From: Cavenderia fasciculata
Lineage: Eukaryota > Evosea > Eumycetozoa > Acytosteliales > Cavenderiaceae
Length of the DNA: 64,000 nt
Assembly (NCBI RefSeq): GCF_000203815.1
Contig: NW_004457708.1
Location: 992,001 to 1,056,000, forward strand
Direction of reading: 5' to 3'
Both the position numbers and the translations under genes were made by a program. A model generated the notes under the pieces. That model had not been told where the DNA came from. It made no database searches and was given only the letters and a program-made list of their open reading frames with translations. Each line of letters begins with the position of its first letter. Within the stretch, counting starts at the first letter, position 1. Below are positions 22,880 to 34,300 of this stretch, piece by piece.

Positions 22880-22905
22880 ATAAATAGAAATATTTAAATA
22901 TTTAT

Positions 22906-24690
22906 TTAATTACTTATCGATTTTCCAAACTTTACAATATAATTTGAATCAATTTTTTTAAAAATCATAAATGATGGATTGTATAATAATCCATGATTTG
23001 ATTCTACTCGATGTTGTCTGATGATACCACCAGTAAAACTATGTTTTTCAGTTATCATCACATACTTGTTATCCATTTCCAAACGTTTAATATGAAATTC
23101 AAATCTTGTATTTTGTTCTTTTGATACTACAAGTACCTTTACATTGGAAGAATTGATTATTTGATCAATTTGAATCATGAAATCTTCATTTTGATTTGTT
23201 GTTGTTGGAATATCAACTGATAAAATATTGATATTTGATGGAAGAATGAAATGGTTTGGATCAGAATTATTAATATTATTATTGTTGAATATTTTTGTTG
23301 ATGGAAGAGAATAAATTTGATTGTCTAAACGACTAGACATCATTTGACAAGTCAACTTTGTAATTGATGTTGGAATATAGAGTATTAATGATCGATCATA
23401 ATCTGCATAATATTTGTATTCCAATGAATCTAGTGTAGTTGGGTAATGGGGAGGATTGATACCAAAATCTGGAAACCCTAAATGAATCTTTAACTTGACA
23501 AGATGTCTAGGTAATCCAAGAGGAATGGAAGGGTCGTGAACAAATATACAAAGGTCAGTGATAGAGTCTTTAAAGTACTCCTTTGGGTCAACATGTCCAA
23601 TATGTTTTGTAAAATGTAGTTTTTCAATGGTACCATTGGGAATACAACTGATTGGTATATTTGAAATATTACCTCTTCCAAGAACCAATTCTCTTAGAGA
23701 CAATGGAAAATAATTGTCTGGTAAACGATAATCACAATTTAAAATCTTTAAATGTGTAATGTTGTTGGGAAGAGGAACCAAAGTATCTGCTCCATCCATG
23801 TCCAATGAAAAGGTTGTGATTCCAAAATAATCCAAATTGGGTGGAAATGTAATGCTCCTACAGTCTTGTGGATTAAAATCCAAAGTAAGTTGTAAATATT
23901 TCAACAAACCGGTACTATTGGGAAACAAGATTTTGTTCATTTCTATTTTTTGAAGAATGTCAGAGATGATTGACAATTTGGTGAGACTAGAGTGATGATG
24001 AAGATCCAATGTTGAAAAGTTGACATTTTGTTGGAACCTTAGATACAAAACTTGTAGTGTCAATGGAAATTGAATGTCACATGATAAAGGGAAAACATCT
24101 TTGGTAGTGATATATAATTCCGACAGTGATGGCCAAAAAGATGGAAATGTAGGAACAGTTGAAAGGTTTTCAATCTTTATAATTTTAATTCCAGTAAACA
24201 AGAAGAAAAATTCTTTGATATCATCTTGATATTCTTCAAGTTTTAATGTCTCTACCATTTCTGGACGACATTGTTTCTCCATGATTGATAAATCTTTTGG
24301 AAGAGATCCAATAACTTTTAATTTTCTTGTTGGTGGTATAATAAAATTGGTCAATTTTTCTTGTTGTTGGAGGAGTTTTTTTAAATCAATATTGATTGAT
24401 TTAAATATTTGATTGGTGATCACATTATTATTACTATTATTATTAAAGTTGATTTTGTTTATAGGAATGATAAAAGACATTTTGTGATTAATCAATATTC
24501 CCCTTTTATAATTTAAAAAACAAAAGGGAATTGATTTTGAATGATTATTTCTAAAATGATAATAATAATCCTGGCATGTCATTAATAGACATACTATATC
24601 TTGATTATTATCAATGAAATGGATAATTCTAAAAAGAATTAGGTTTGGTAAACCTCCTCCTGGTTTTAAATTAATTAATTTTTCTGTCAT
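22906..24690 (-). CDS. F-box-like/FNIP-type leucine-rich repeat protein
   Basis: Single exon, 594 residues. The N-terminus LPNLILFRIIHFIDNNQDIV followed by CLLMTCQDYYYHF resembles a degenerate F-box of the dictyostelid FNIP/F-box families. From about residue 160 irregular LRR-like units run to about 480, for example FPLTLQVLYLRF, LPNNITHLKILNCDYRLPDN and YFPLSLRELVLGRG. The pattern 'P.sl..L.l' matches FNIP-type repeats. Such proteins are presumed substrate adaptors of SCF ubiquitin ligases, though this is not shown for most members. The stop lies 26 bases from the stop of the ankyrin-like gene, so the two are convergent. Confidence 0.65.
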   Translation of the reverse strand: MTEKLINLKPGGGLPNLILFRIIHFIDNNQDIVCLLMTCQDYYYHFRNNHSKSIPFCFLNYKRGILINHKMSFIIPINKINFNNNSNNNVITNQIFKSINIDLKKLLQQQEKLTNFIIPPTRKLKVIGSLPKDLSIMEKQCRPEMVETLKLEEYQDDIKEFFFLFTGIKIIKIENLSTVPTFPSFWPSLSELYITTKDVFPLSCDIQFPLTLQVLYLRFQQNVNFSTLDLHHHSSLTKLSIISDILQKIEMNKILFPNSTGLLKYLQLTLDFNPQDCRSITFPPNLDYFGITTFSLDMDGADTLVPLPNNITHLKILNCDYRLPDNYFPLSLRELVLGRGNISNIPISCIPNGTIEKLHFTKHIGHVDPKEYFKDSITDLCIFVHDPSIPLGLPRHLVKLKIHLGFPDFGINPPHYPTTLDSLEYKYYADYDRSLILYIPTSITKLTCQMMSSRLDNQIYSLPSTKIFNNNNINNSDPNHFILPSNINILSVDIPTTTNQNEDFMIQIDQIINSSNVKVLVVSKEQNTRFEFHIKRLEMDNKYVMITEKHSFTGGIIRQHRVESNHGLLYNPSFMIFKKIDSNYIVKFGKSISN

Positions 24691-25129
24691 TCCAAATATT
24701 ACAATATTATTATTATATTATTACTTCATTAAACTTTAAATACATATGCTATGTATTTGTATTAATAAATGAAAAAAGGGGTTCCCATTCTAAAACAACC
24801 ATATTTTTTGGGAATGATTTTACCACATGTTATACATGACATGTGTATTTGGGATCAGGTTCTCTCTGATTAAACCAACTTGTTTAAACACATATATATG
24901 ACATTGTAAAGGTGACCTATAAATAAGTTTATATAGCATAGGAGACAGAGAGGAGAGAGAGAGATGATTGTGGTTGAAAGTCTAAAACGAAACCGATCGA
25001 ACAAACCAACATGATAAATGTCGATTGGTTTACATGTTTTACAAATGTGGTGGGTAGAGATAGATATTAGATTTTAGATTAGATGTCTTTTCTAATCATA
25101 ATAATAATAATATAATTATAAATTGTGTA
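24691..25129. other. Intergenic, no gene seen
   Basis: About 440 bases of AT-rich sequence upstream of the FNIP-like gene. It contains a short GAGAGA run near 24,950 and the fragment GACATTGTAAAGGTGA near 24,900, which looks like the end of an ankyrin-family repeat exon plus donor but stands alone. Confidence 0.4.
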
Positions 25130-25355
25130 AAACAAATAAATATGAAAAGAAAAAAAAATAATTAGAGCTCGCTACCTGTTCACATGATCTTCATTACTTT
25201 GTATTTTTTTTATTTTTTACAATCATTGTGGTATCAAATATAACAAAATGTCAAGATGATTATATAGTTGTTAAACTATCAAAAAGGAAGGGATATAGTC
25301 AAGATTACTTATAATAACCTCATCTTGGTATGATCACACAGTATTATGCAACAGG
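25130..25355 (+). pseudogene. Relic of the ankyrin-family N-terminal module
   Basis: This stretch matches 27,005-27,290 closely, including non-coding upstream sequence (AAATAAATATGAAAAGAAA) and the coding parts ATCAAATATAACAAAATGTC, GATTATATAGTTGTTAAAC and CTCATCTTGGTATGATCACA. Compared with that copy it has lost the segment holding the start codon and the first 25 or so codons. It also has small insertions that shift the frame, for example in KGRD and YAMPW. No repeats follow. It is a dead duplicate of a host gene fragment. Confidence 0.75.
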
Positions 25356-25575
25356 GTTACAAATCAAAAACAAAACCATTCACATACCATTTCCAGATTC
25401 CATCAATGATCGTGGGATGACCATATCAAACCCTATTTTGTATTTATTTTCATTGTTGTTGTGTTGTTTTTAATTAATACCATCTTCCAAAAGTACACCT
25501 ACCCAGTATGTTTACACTGTGTACTAAAGTGATCAGATCATTTCTATGCTATAATTCAAAAAAAACAAAAGAGAA

Positions 25576-26850
25576 ATGGTAATTATTTCTTTAGAGGATG
25601 AAAAAGAGATTAGAGAGTTTTGGATAGATGACAAGGTAGACTTGAAGATTTCTGGTAGTCTACCACATATGATACAGGCTTTAATAGTATCTTTCTCAAA
25701 AGACATCCAATTGGATCTTGTTTGTTGGAGATTCTTTGGTAATGTGTCGAAATGGTGTACAATCATGGACATACCACTCTCATTTCTAATTAGTGACGAT
25801 GTCGCCAGAATATTAGATTATTGCATGTTGACCGTCAGTCATCTTGCCAAACGTTGTTGTCCACTTAAAACGATCACTCATATTACCATTTCACAAGACA
25901 CTATCGAGTTCCTCTACCAACTGATCAGATACAAGTCTAATGAATCCGAGTACAACCAAATCAAACTAATGTCAACAGATTGTAAATGCGATAAAGATGA
26001 TTGCAGTTATGAAGGGGAATATTCAATTCAAGAATTTGAAAGTCAAGATGAAAGAGAAGAAGAAGAAGAGGAAATACAAGATTCAAACCAAGAAGAAGAA
26101 GAACATCACAACTCAAGCCAGTATGATGAAGAAGAAGAAGAAGATGATGATGATGATGAGAGTCACAACTCAAACCAATATGAAAGAGAGTACCAAAGTC
26201 GTGGTCGTGACTCTAGCCAGTATGAAGATGAAAGGAAAGATGAAATGTCAATGCTAGAAAATATCAACAAGTATGAATTAGCAAAAAGGGTCTTGGAATC
26301 AATTCAATACATGGAATGTGTAGCAACAGGTGATTATGTGGATGATGGATATTTTCTCTATATTGCAAGTCATTTGCCAAACTTGCGATCATTCACCTTT
26401 GATCCAGACAATATCGAACGTTCTCTAGAAAAAAAGACATTGGCTTTCCTTTCTAGAGATACAGAATATCTCAAGAGGAATGACCAATATGAAGAAGAAT
26501 ATATAAATGGTATACCTGCTTCATTAGAAGAGATTTATTTATATCGAGATGCAAGCGATTTAGGTATTCAATGGATATTCAAAATTCTCAAATGTCACTC
26601 AAAGACTATTCGTAATTTCTCTTGTTATGTCCCAAGGGATTATGACAATGACTCATCCGAATCATTCTGGAAATCATTTATTTCGAGTATTCGATCACTC
26701 AATCTCCACCATGCCAAAGATATGGTTTACCAATTTGGCGACGGCCCTGAAAAATCATTAATCTATGATCATAATATTAAAGAACTTCTCAACACAACAC
26801 GGAGTAAAATAATTTTTTCAATCCGTGTAAAAGGGTTCCAAAGAATATAA
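25576..26850 (+). CDS. Unknown acidic-tract protein (possibly LRR-like)
   Basis: Single exon, 424 residues, not recognised. Residues 1-130 are hydrophobic and helical (SLPHMIQALIVSFSKDIQLD, then DIPLSFLISDDVARILDY). A Cys-rich patch (STDCKCDKDDCSYEG) precedes a strongly acidic region (about 150-225) in which HNSSQYDEEE-like units recur three times (SSQYDEEEE, SNQYERE, SSQYEDE). The C-terminal half contains LRR-like phrases (HLPNLRSFTFDPDNIE, PASLEEIYLYRD) and SIRSLNLHHAKDM, like the LRR parts of dictyostelid F-box families. No F-box is visible. It lies between two broken copies of the ankyrin-family module. Open and free of stops, so probably expressed, but the function is unknown. Confidence 0.55.
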   Translation: MVIISLEDEKEIREFWIDDKVDLKISGSLPHMIQALIVSFSKDIQLDLVCWRFFGNVSKWCTIMDIPLSFLISDDVARILDYCMLTVSHLAKRCCPLKTITHITISQDTIEFLYQLIRYKSNESEYNQIKLMSTDCKCDKDDCSYEGEYSIQEFESQDEREEEEEEIQDSNQEEEEHHNSSQYDEEEEEDDDDDESHNSNQYEREYQSRGRDSSQYEDERKDEMSMLENINKYELAKRVLESIQYMECVATGDYVDDGYFLYIASHLPNLRSFTFDPDNIERSLEKKTLAFLSRDTEYLKRNDQYEEEYINGIPASLEEIYLYRDASDLGIQWIFKILKCHSKTIRNFSCYVPRDYDNDSSESFWKSFISSIRSLNLHHAKDMVYQFGDGPEKSLIYDHNIKELLNTTRSKIIFSIRVKGFQRI

Positions 26851-27104
26851 TGTATTACTAAGTTTAATATCAATAGTTTTTATATATACCTATTTTAAAG
26901 TATAGATTACAAAAGAAACAGGATTCTTATCTATATATATATATATAAATAAGTGAATCGGGGATATAAATACATAAATCGTGTGAACAAATAACAAATC
27001 CAAAATAATAAATATGAAAAGAAATAAATAAGAAGAGATGGTCACCTGCACCTCTTCATCAACACTTTTTAATTTTTTGTATTTTTTTTTTTAATTATTA
27101 TAAT

Positions 27105-27425
27105 ATGAACACACCAACTATTAAAAGTTTACTACAATCAGTGTATATTAGACAAGTTATCTTTTATTGGGTAGGAGAGGTATCAAATATAACAAAATGT
27201 CAAGACGATTATATTGTGGTTAAACCATTAAAAGGAAGAGATATAGTCAATATACCTCATCTTGGTATGATAACACAGTATGCAATGCCATGGAACTTTA
27301 TCAAACATTATCTGCCACCCAATAACAAAGATAATAGTAGTAGTAGTAATATACTATTTGAAAGAAGAATGGATGCTATTACTGGTTACTGTGCACATCG
27401 TAATGCAACATTGAATATAATATAA
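27105..27425 (+). pseudogene. Truncated ankyrin-family gene, N-terminal module only
   Basis: 106 codons encode the N-terminal module found in the full genes: VYIRQVIFYWVGEVSNI, LKGRDIVNIPHLGMITQY, AMPWNFIKHYLPP, and then CAHRNATLNII before a stop. In full-length members HRNATLDTLQ continues into LLEW and the repeats; here the sequence turns into unrelated AT-rich DNA after the stop. A short Ser run (NSSSSN) sits inside. It could still make a module-only protein, but it is most simply a truncated copy. Its upstream DNA is duplicated at 25,130. Confidence 0.7.
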
Positions 27426-27672
27426 TAATACATCACTTCATCAGGAGTTCTAAAGTTATATATTTATAATTACATTTCAACCAGTCGGTCAGTCAGCTAG
27501 GTAGCTCTCTAGCTCTCTAGCTCTCTACCTCTCTCTTTCTGTTTTATTATTATTTTTAGGCGTTGTTAATGTTGGTATTAGAGTCTACCGATATTGTCAC
27601 CACTACCGCTACACTACAACTAACTAACTCTACTCTATATCATATAAATGGCTCATTAAAACAAACACTGCT

Positions 27673-27714
<42 letters not shown>

Positions 27715-28353
27715 AATGAGTGTTTATCACGACGATCACGATCATATACAACATATATTTATATTTAATCGTTGTTGTGTTCCTCATCCATCTTGTCATA
27801 CACACCAACCACACACGATCAGATGAGTAAGAGAGCAAAAGTCAACTGATTGAAGAGTATGATCGATCATAGACCACACTATGATCAGAAGTGTAGGGGT
27901 TGGTTGATGCTATACAACACATGTGTTGTTTGTGCGCCTACCCCCCCTTTGTCGTCAGCCCACTCTCACTACAATTCAATCAAAATACAACGATCATTGT
28001 TGCTGTTGGAGATAATATGGAAATGAACAATCAAATCAGAATGCCAACCAAAACAAACAAACACAACCACTGTCTTGCAGTGCTCTCTCTCTAAACCCAA
28101 CCAAACCACCAAAGAGGAAGAGGATTTCTTATTTCAAATTATTATCAGCAGCCTTCAGCAGTAGTACTCTACTATACTATAGTAGTGGAGCGCCATCATC
28201 ATCATAATTATTCAAGCAACTATAATATCCATCATTATTTTTATCTCTAAAAAAAGAAAAGAAAAGAAAAGAAAAGATTTTGTATTAGAGAGAAAAAAAA
28301 TAGATTAGGAAAACTTACTAAAACCCAAGGAAAGGAAGTTGTCCTTTTTCAAA
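27426..28353. other. Intergenic upstream of the colossin-type gene
   Basis: About 930 bases with no supported gene. It holds a four-unit TCTCTAGC repeat (27,497-27,535), a (TA)n tract (27,675-27,710), a short perfect hairpin CTACTATA/TATAGTAG near 28,168 and an AAAAG repeat near 28,255-28,280. Short open frames near 27,900 have no codon bias or family resemblance. Confidence 0.5.
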
Positions 28354-31300
28354 ATGAATGATATGATTCAATGGTCGTCATCATCATCAAATCATCGAAA
28401 ATGGTGGCGATTCGATCAACGGATGATCTACACTATAGTTTGTCTTTTGTTGGCACTGCTGACAGTTTCATCATCATCAACATTGGATAATACAAAATAT
28501 AATAATAATAATAGAAATAATAATAATAATAATAAGATTATATTTGATGATTCATTGTCATCTCAGTTTAATGATTTTAGTTGGGGTAAATATGAATTGG
28601 TTGATACACCTACCAATCGTGGATCGAAATCTATTGCCTTCCAATGTAATGATTTCCATACCCTCTATTTTACAAGCAAAAATCGATTTGATATTTCATT
28701 AGTATGTAGTAATCAAAAAATTGACTCCATCAAAGTCTGACAGTCATTTTAACAACTATCTATTATTTATTATTATTATTTATTTATTTTTTATTTATAT
28801 TTAGTATTCAGGAATTTCATTTTATGTTTATCCATCGGATCAAAATAATATACCACATATAACTGTTCAATTGATTCCAGCTTATTTCTATGTTGGAGGA
28901 AATCATCGACTGTCAGAACACCAAGCCAGTTTAAAGCTTTTTTCAAAATCTAATCCTGCTCAATCATGTACAGGACTTTCAACTCTAACTCCAAATAATT
29001 GGACCAAAGTATGAATCAAACAAACACACATATATATATATATATTACTGTAGAATTAATATTTAATTTAAATTGATTTGTTTTTATTTATTTAGTCATT
29101 TATAGGAATACCAAATGATGGAAAAGAATATGATGGATTTAAAATAGCTTGTGATCAATCTCAAGGATATACAATATACATTGATGAGATACAATTTGAA
29201 TCTTTGGAATACACTACCACCTCTTCAAATTCGGTCAAGACACAACAAGAAAAGATGGAGATTATTCATGCCAAGCAAAAACATCATCGTTCGATGATGA
29301 GACAACTGGTCAATGCGACGACACCACTACTTTTATCGGGGAAAATATATAGAGCTACAGAGTCTGAGGCGTGGGAGAGTTTGGGCGGACAGAACGGAGG
29401 CCACTCATTTTGGACCAACGACAAGGCGCTGTTTGGCGTCAACGCATGGAGCTTTGTCGATCAAAAGGGTGGACACTTGCACGTGTTGGAGAATGGCGAC
29501 CTTGTGTTGACTGGCGAGATCTATCCCATCAATCGCGGCCACGATCTATTTGTCGGGTCGTCATGTAACACTTGGAAGGTGCGACTAGAGTTTAAACGCA
29601 CCAGCAAAGTGCCGTCATCGCCAATGATGGAGTTGGATCCAGAGTCGTATGCAGAGATGGGTGGAGTAATCGATACTTCGTTGTGGACGTATTACGAGTT
29701 GGTCGGTGGCGAAAACTCCACGTGGACGGGCAGCAACTGTAACACGGGTAAAAGAATCCGGTTCCTTTCGACGCTGTTTGGCATGCCCCTTCAAATTGGG
29801 TGGGGTGCCAACGGAAAGAACTCGCGTTATGGGTTGTCGACAGTCCTCCAATTTGAAACACCCAATGATGGATTCCTACAAGAGTTTCCAATCGAGATTA
29901 CTCTCAACCTAGACTCAAATGATTTATCAATTGAATCGGAGAAATCTTACTCTTTCTCGTCATCAACCCAAACACCAATCCCATCTCGTTCAAGTAAAAA
30001 AGTGTTTAGTTCATATATGCATTCTATTTACGACACGTATTGGCCAGTTACAGAGTTGGCACCTTCATTAGAACAATTTGGAGTGGCAGACCACCAAAAA
30101 CACCCAAGGTTAAAGCATCATCGTCATCATGGTCAGCACTATGAATTGTCACAGCCAAAATGTATGATTCCACCAAAGTTTGCTTCGGCTGACAAGTGCT
30201 GTGCACCTCTAGTGTCGCCTGCGACGGCTGAACCTCTTTTGACACCTCGTCCATATCGCGTGTGTCCAGAGACACCTTCACCTACGACACCGTCGGCCAA
30301 GCTTGCTATTGGAGGTCACGTGTTTGTAGACTACAACAATAATGGTCGTTTTGATACTGCCGGCTTTGAACCAGGGTCTCCCTTGGTGTTGGTGTATCTT
30401 GTGGATGAGAATGGACACTATGTCTACGATGCCAATGGTAACTTTGTACGTCCCATCCTCACCAATCCAAGCGGTGAATATTGGTTTGACAATTTGATTC
30501 CTGGTCTCTACCGAATCATCCTCGCCGACATTCCAACGAACCACCATCTCACTGGTAAGGGTCCGTACGCCATCAACGATGCCACCAGAATATCAACTAT
30601 CATCACTGTTGGATTTGACAAGACTGGGTTCATCCCCAACCCTCATACCGCCGTACTCCCAGTATTGGCTGATTTTGTACTTCCCAATATAGATTTCCCA
30701 ATTTTGGAAAGAGCACCTCCTTCACCTCCAACAAGGTCACCTACTCCTACTCCAACTCCTACTCCAACTCCTACTCCAACTCCTACTCCAACTCCTACTC
30801 CAACTCCTACTCCAACTCCTACTCCTACTCCTACTCAAACTACTACATTGTCTCCAACAACAACAACTACTACTACAACTACAGGTTCACCAACTACCAC
30901 GTCTACACCAACTCCAATCCCAACAACTACATCAACTCCAACACCAATCCCAACCACCTCTACTACATCTTCAACTTCAGGTACACCTAATCCATTATCA
31001 CTTACCTCTACTACAACTACTTCAACTACATCGTCGTCAACAACAGGAACTATACCACCAATTCCAATGTATGGTGTTGGATTCCATGTTTACTTTGATT
31101 TAAATAGAAATGGAATACAAGATCCAGAGGAAAGAGGTGTTCCCAACAACTATCTTCGTCTTGTTACACCGAGTGGAGCTGTTGCCAAAGATTTCCAAGG
31201 CAATAATGTGGTACCTACTGCCACCGATCTCAACGGTGTATACTACTTTGATAATTTAGCCGAGGGATTCTATATGATACAGGTCGAGGTTTATGGACGT

Positions 31301-34300
31301 ATGCAGATGGTACAGACACCAATCACAGACCCACCCAACAACCGAACCAAACCATTCTACCTCGGATCAAATAACCCCAACATGGTCCAAGTACCAGCTG
31401 GATATCCCATCAAGGCTACATCGGTCGATCCCACCATCAACATTGGTATCTACACTCTGCCAGTTGGTCTATCTGGTATTGTTTGGTTTGATGACAATCG
31501 TGATGGATCTTATCAAGACGGTGAACTCTTATTGACCGATGTTGAAGCTTCCATCTACATGGATGTTAGTACTCCCATCAACCGTGTATTACAACATCGT
31601 CATTCATCTTCCTATGATCAACTCTATTCGTTTATTAACTCGGTCTCTAAAAAAAGAGGTTCTACGTCGAAAAGGGTTGTTGGTGGTCCACAAAGTAAAA
31701 TTGCTCAAGCCACCGCCGACAATACTCTTGGAAACACAATCAATGATGTGTTTAGTTTATTCGATATTCCAACCTCAACTGGATATAGTGAAGTTACTAC
31801 TTTTACAAGTTTCACTGGATTAACTGAAAGTGGATTTACTGGGTTGACAGGGATGACAGGATTATCAGGAGATGATGGATCTGGTGATACACCTACATCA
31901 ACAACTACATCAACAACATCAACACCTTTTTCACGATCATCAACTACTACAGGATTACCAGCAGGAACAGGATTCCCACCAACTACACCAGAATTGTATG
32001 AACAAGATGGTGTAAAGACACCATTACCAGATAGATCACCACATGCTCCACCTATATTGGCACCTGCCTATGATGTCAAAGGAAATGAATTGAAACCAGT
32101 TAAAACAAGTGCAGCTGGTGCCTTTGAATTTAGTCATTTACCAGACTATTCAGAGTATGTTGTTAGATTTACGTCGCCCAATGCCAACTGGACGATCACC
32201 AAGAATACGTTGTTTGGTATCAAGTCATGTCTGGCATTTTCAAGTGGTATCACACCGGCCATCAATATCGCTCAACACGGTGTCATTATTCCAAGCAAGG
32301 ATCCGGAATATGACGGTGACTATATCGAGTTTCAAGAGACCAATTGTGGATACTACAAACCATACAGTTTCTCGGTCGGTGATCAGCTGTGGTATGACAC
32401 AAATGGAGACGGTATGTTTTCATTGGGTGAAAGGACAGCACCTGGAATCAAAGCGACTCTGTTGACAATGGATAATCTGCCAGTCATTGATATTCACGGC
32501 AAGGAGATCAAACCGGTTATTTCAGGCGATAATGGAAAGTATATATTCAACTATGTGCCAAGTGGGACCTACCACATTGCATTTTCTGAAATACCTCCCA
32601 ACCACTACTGGACCAAACCATTTGTAAAGGGTGGTGGTCTAAATGAATACTATAGTGTAGTGCTCCCATCCTCTGGATCAACTGCTGCCTTTGTACTTGA
32701 CCCTCGGTCACCAGACGTTCGTACGTCGACTGGACTTGACGGTGTGCCTGATTTCTACATCAACGATATCGAAGATGCCGGTCTTGTCCCCGGCACTCCA
32801 CCCCCACCTCCACCCGTGTATGCAGTTGGTCGATACGTATGGTACGACGAGAACCACAACCTTAAACGTGACCCAGGCGAGCCCGGTGTATTTGGCGCCG
32901 TCGTTGCTCTGCTCGACGAGTATGGCAACCCTGCCTTTGACCTGGTCGGTAATCCTGTCCAGGTATTCTCCACCAATGCCTCTGGATACTACATCTTTGA
33001 CAATCTGGCCGCAAGCACCTACCAAATCCAATTCTCCAACCTACCCAAACGATACATGGTCGAGGAAGGTCAAAAAATCAACTTCCTCACCAACCGCATT
33101 GAAACGGTCGTCCTTGGCGAGAACCTACCCCTCATCACTGATCCAGCCAGCTACATCATGCCAGGTGACCAGAGTCTACCACTCAAAGCAAAGAAAGTCG
33201 ATTCCACGGAGAATGTTGGTATTGTCCCAGTTGTTTTGATTGGATTTGGTGATGAAGTATTCTTTTATCGAGAGGATGGTGTACGTGTCGCAGTCAAGAA
33301 TGTGACTGCCACTCTTACAGATTGGAAGGGTGCAGTGGTGTTTGACGTAGACAAGGCCAGTGCAGATGCCAAGGTCACCAATGTTCGTGGGCAATATAGA
33401 TACGATAATTTGGCACCGGGTAGATACATCATGACTTGGAGTAACTACCCAGCTGGATTTGTCCCTGTCAACCCAGTATCTGGAACCACGTCATTTGACC
33501 TCTACCCAGGTGCATCTGGGGTACGTCTCACCACACCTCGAGACTTTGCACCCAAGTCACTCTATTTCAACCCAAATATTGATCTCGAGTTAAAACCACC
33601 TACCGTGTTTGCAATTGGATCGTTTGTATGGTTTGATGCCAACAAAAATGGTTTGTTTGACGACAATGAAAAGCCAGTACCCGATATCAAGGTGACTCTG
33701 TATGCTATATCTGATTCAGGCACGGATCTCATTTTGGCACGTGATATTACACACGAACCCATCCCCATCAAGTTTACCGATAGCAGGGGGGAGTATTATT
33801 TCGACGGTCTCCCACCCAATGGCTATGTTGTCAAGTTTGACATCGACCACGCCAACCCTCTACAGGCCAACTTGTCATTTACAAGACAGGGTGCACAAGG
33901 TGGCGTCAACTCGGATGCCAACTCGCTGGGTTACACACCGACCATCTATCTCTTCCCGTTGGCACCAGGTTTGGAAAAGTCACCGAGCTTTATCAGCGCG
34001 CATGCATGGAACCCACGTGTGGACGCTGGTTTGGTGCTGGGTCAAGCTCCGATCGAGTCGTATGCCGTGGGACACTTTGTATGGTACGATGCCAATGATG
34101 ACGGTATCTATGATCCAAACGACGGTGACAGTCCACAAGCAGGAATTGGTGTGTTTTTGGTCGACGCTAGAAACGAGAGTCCGGCATCGACCATGAATGG
34201 TGTGCCCGTCAAGGAGATCATGACCGATGCCAATGGTCGATACATGTTTGATAATATCCCACAGGGTACATACTATGTCCAGTTCTTTAACGATTTTCCA

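Noticed and set aside
27900-28094. 64-codon frame in the intergenic region before the colossin-type gene
   Set aside because: No codon bias, no family resemblance and no splice continuation.
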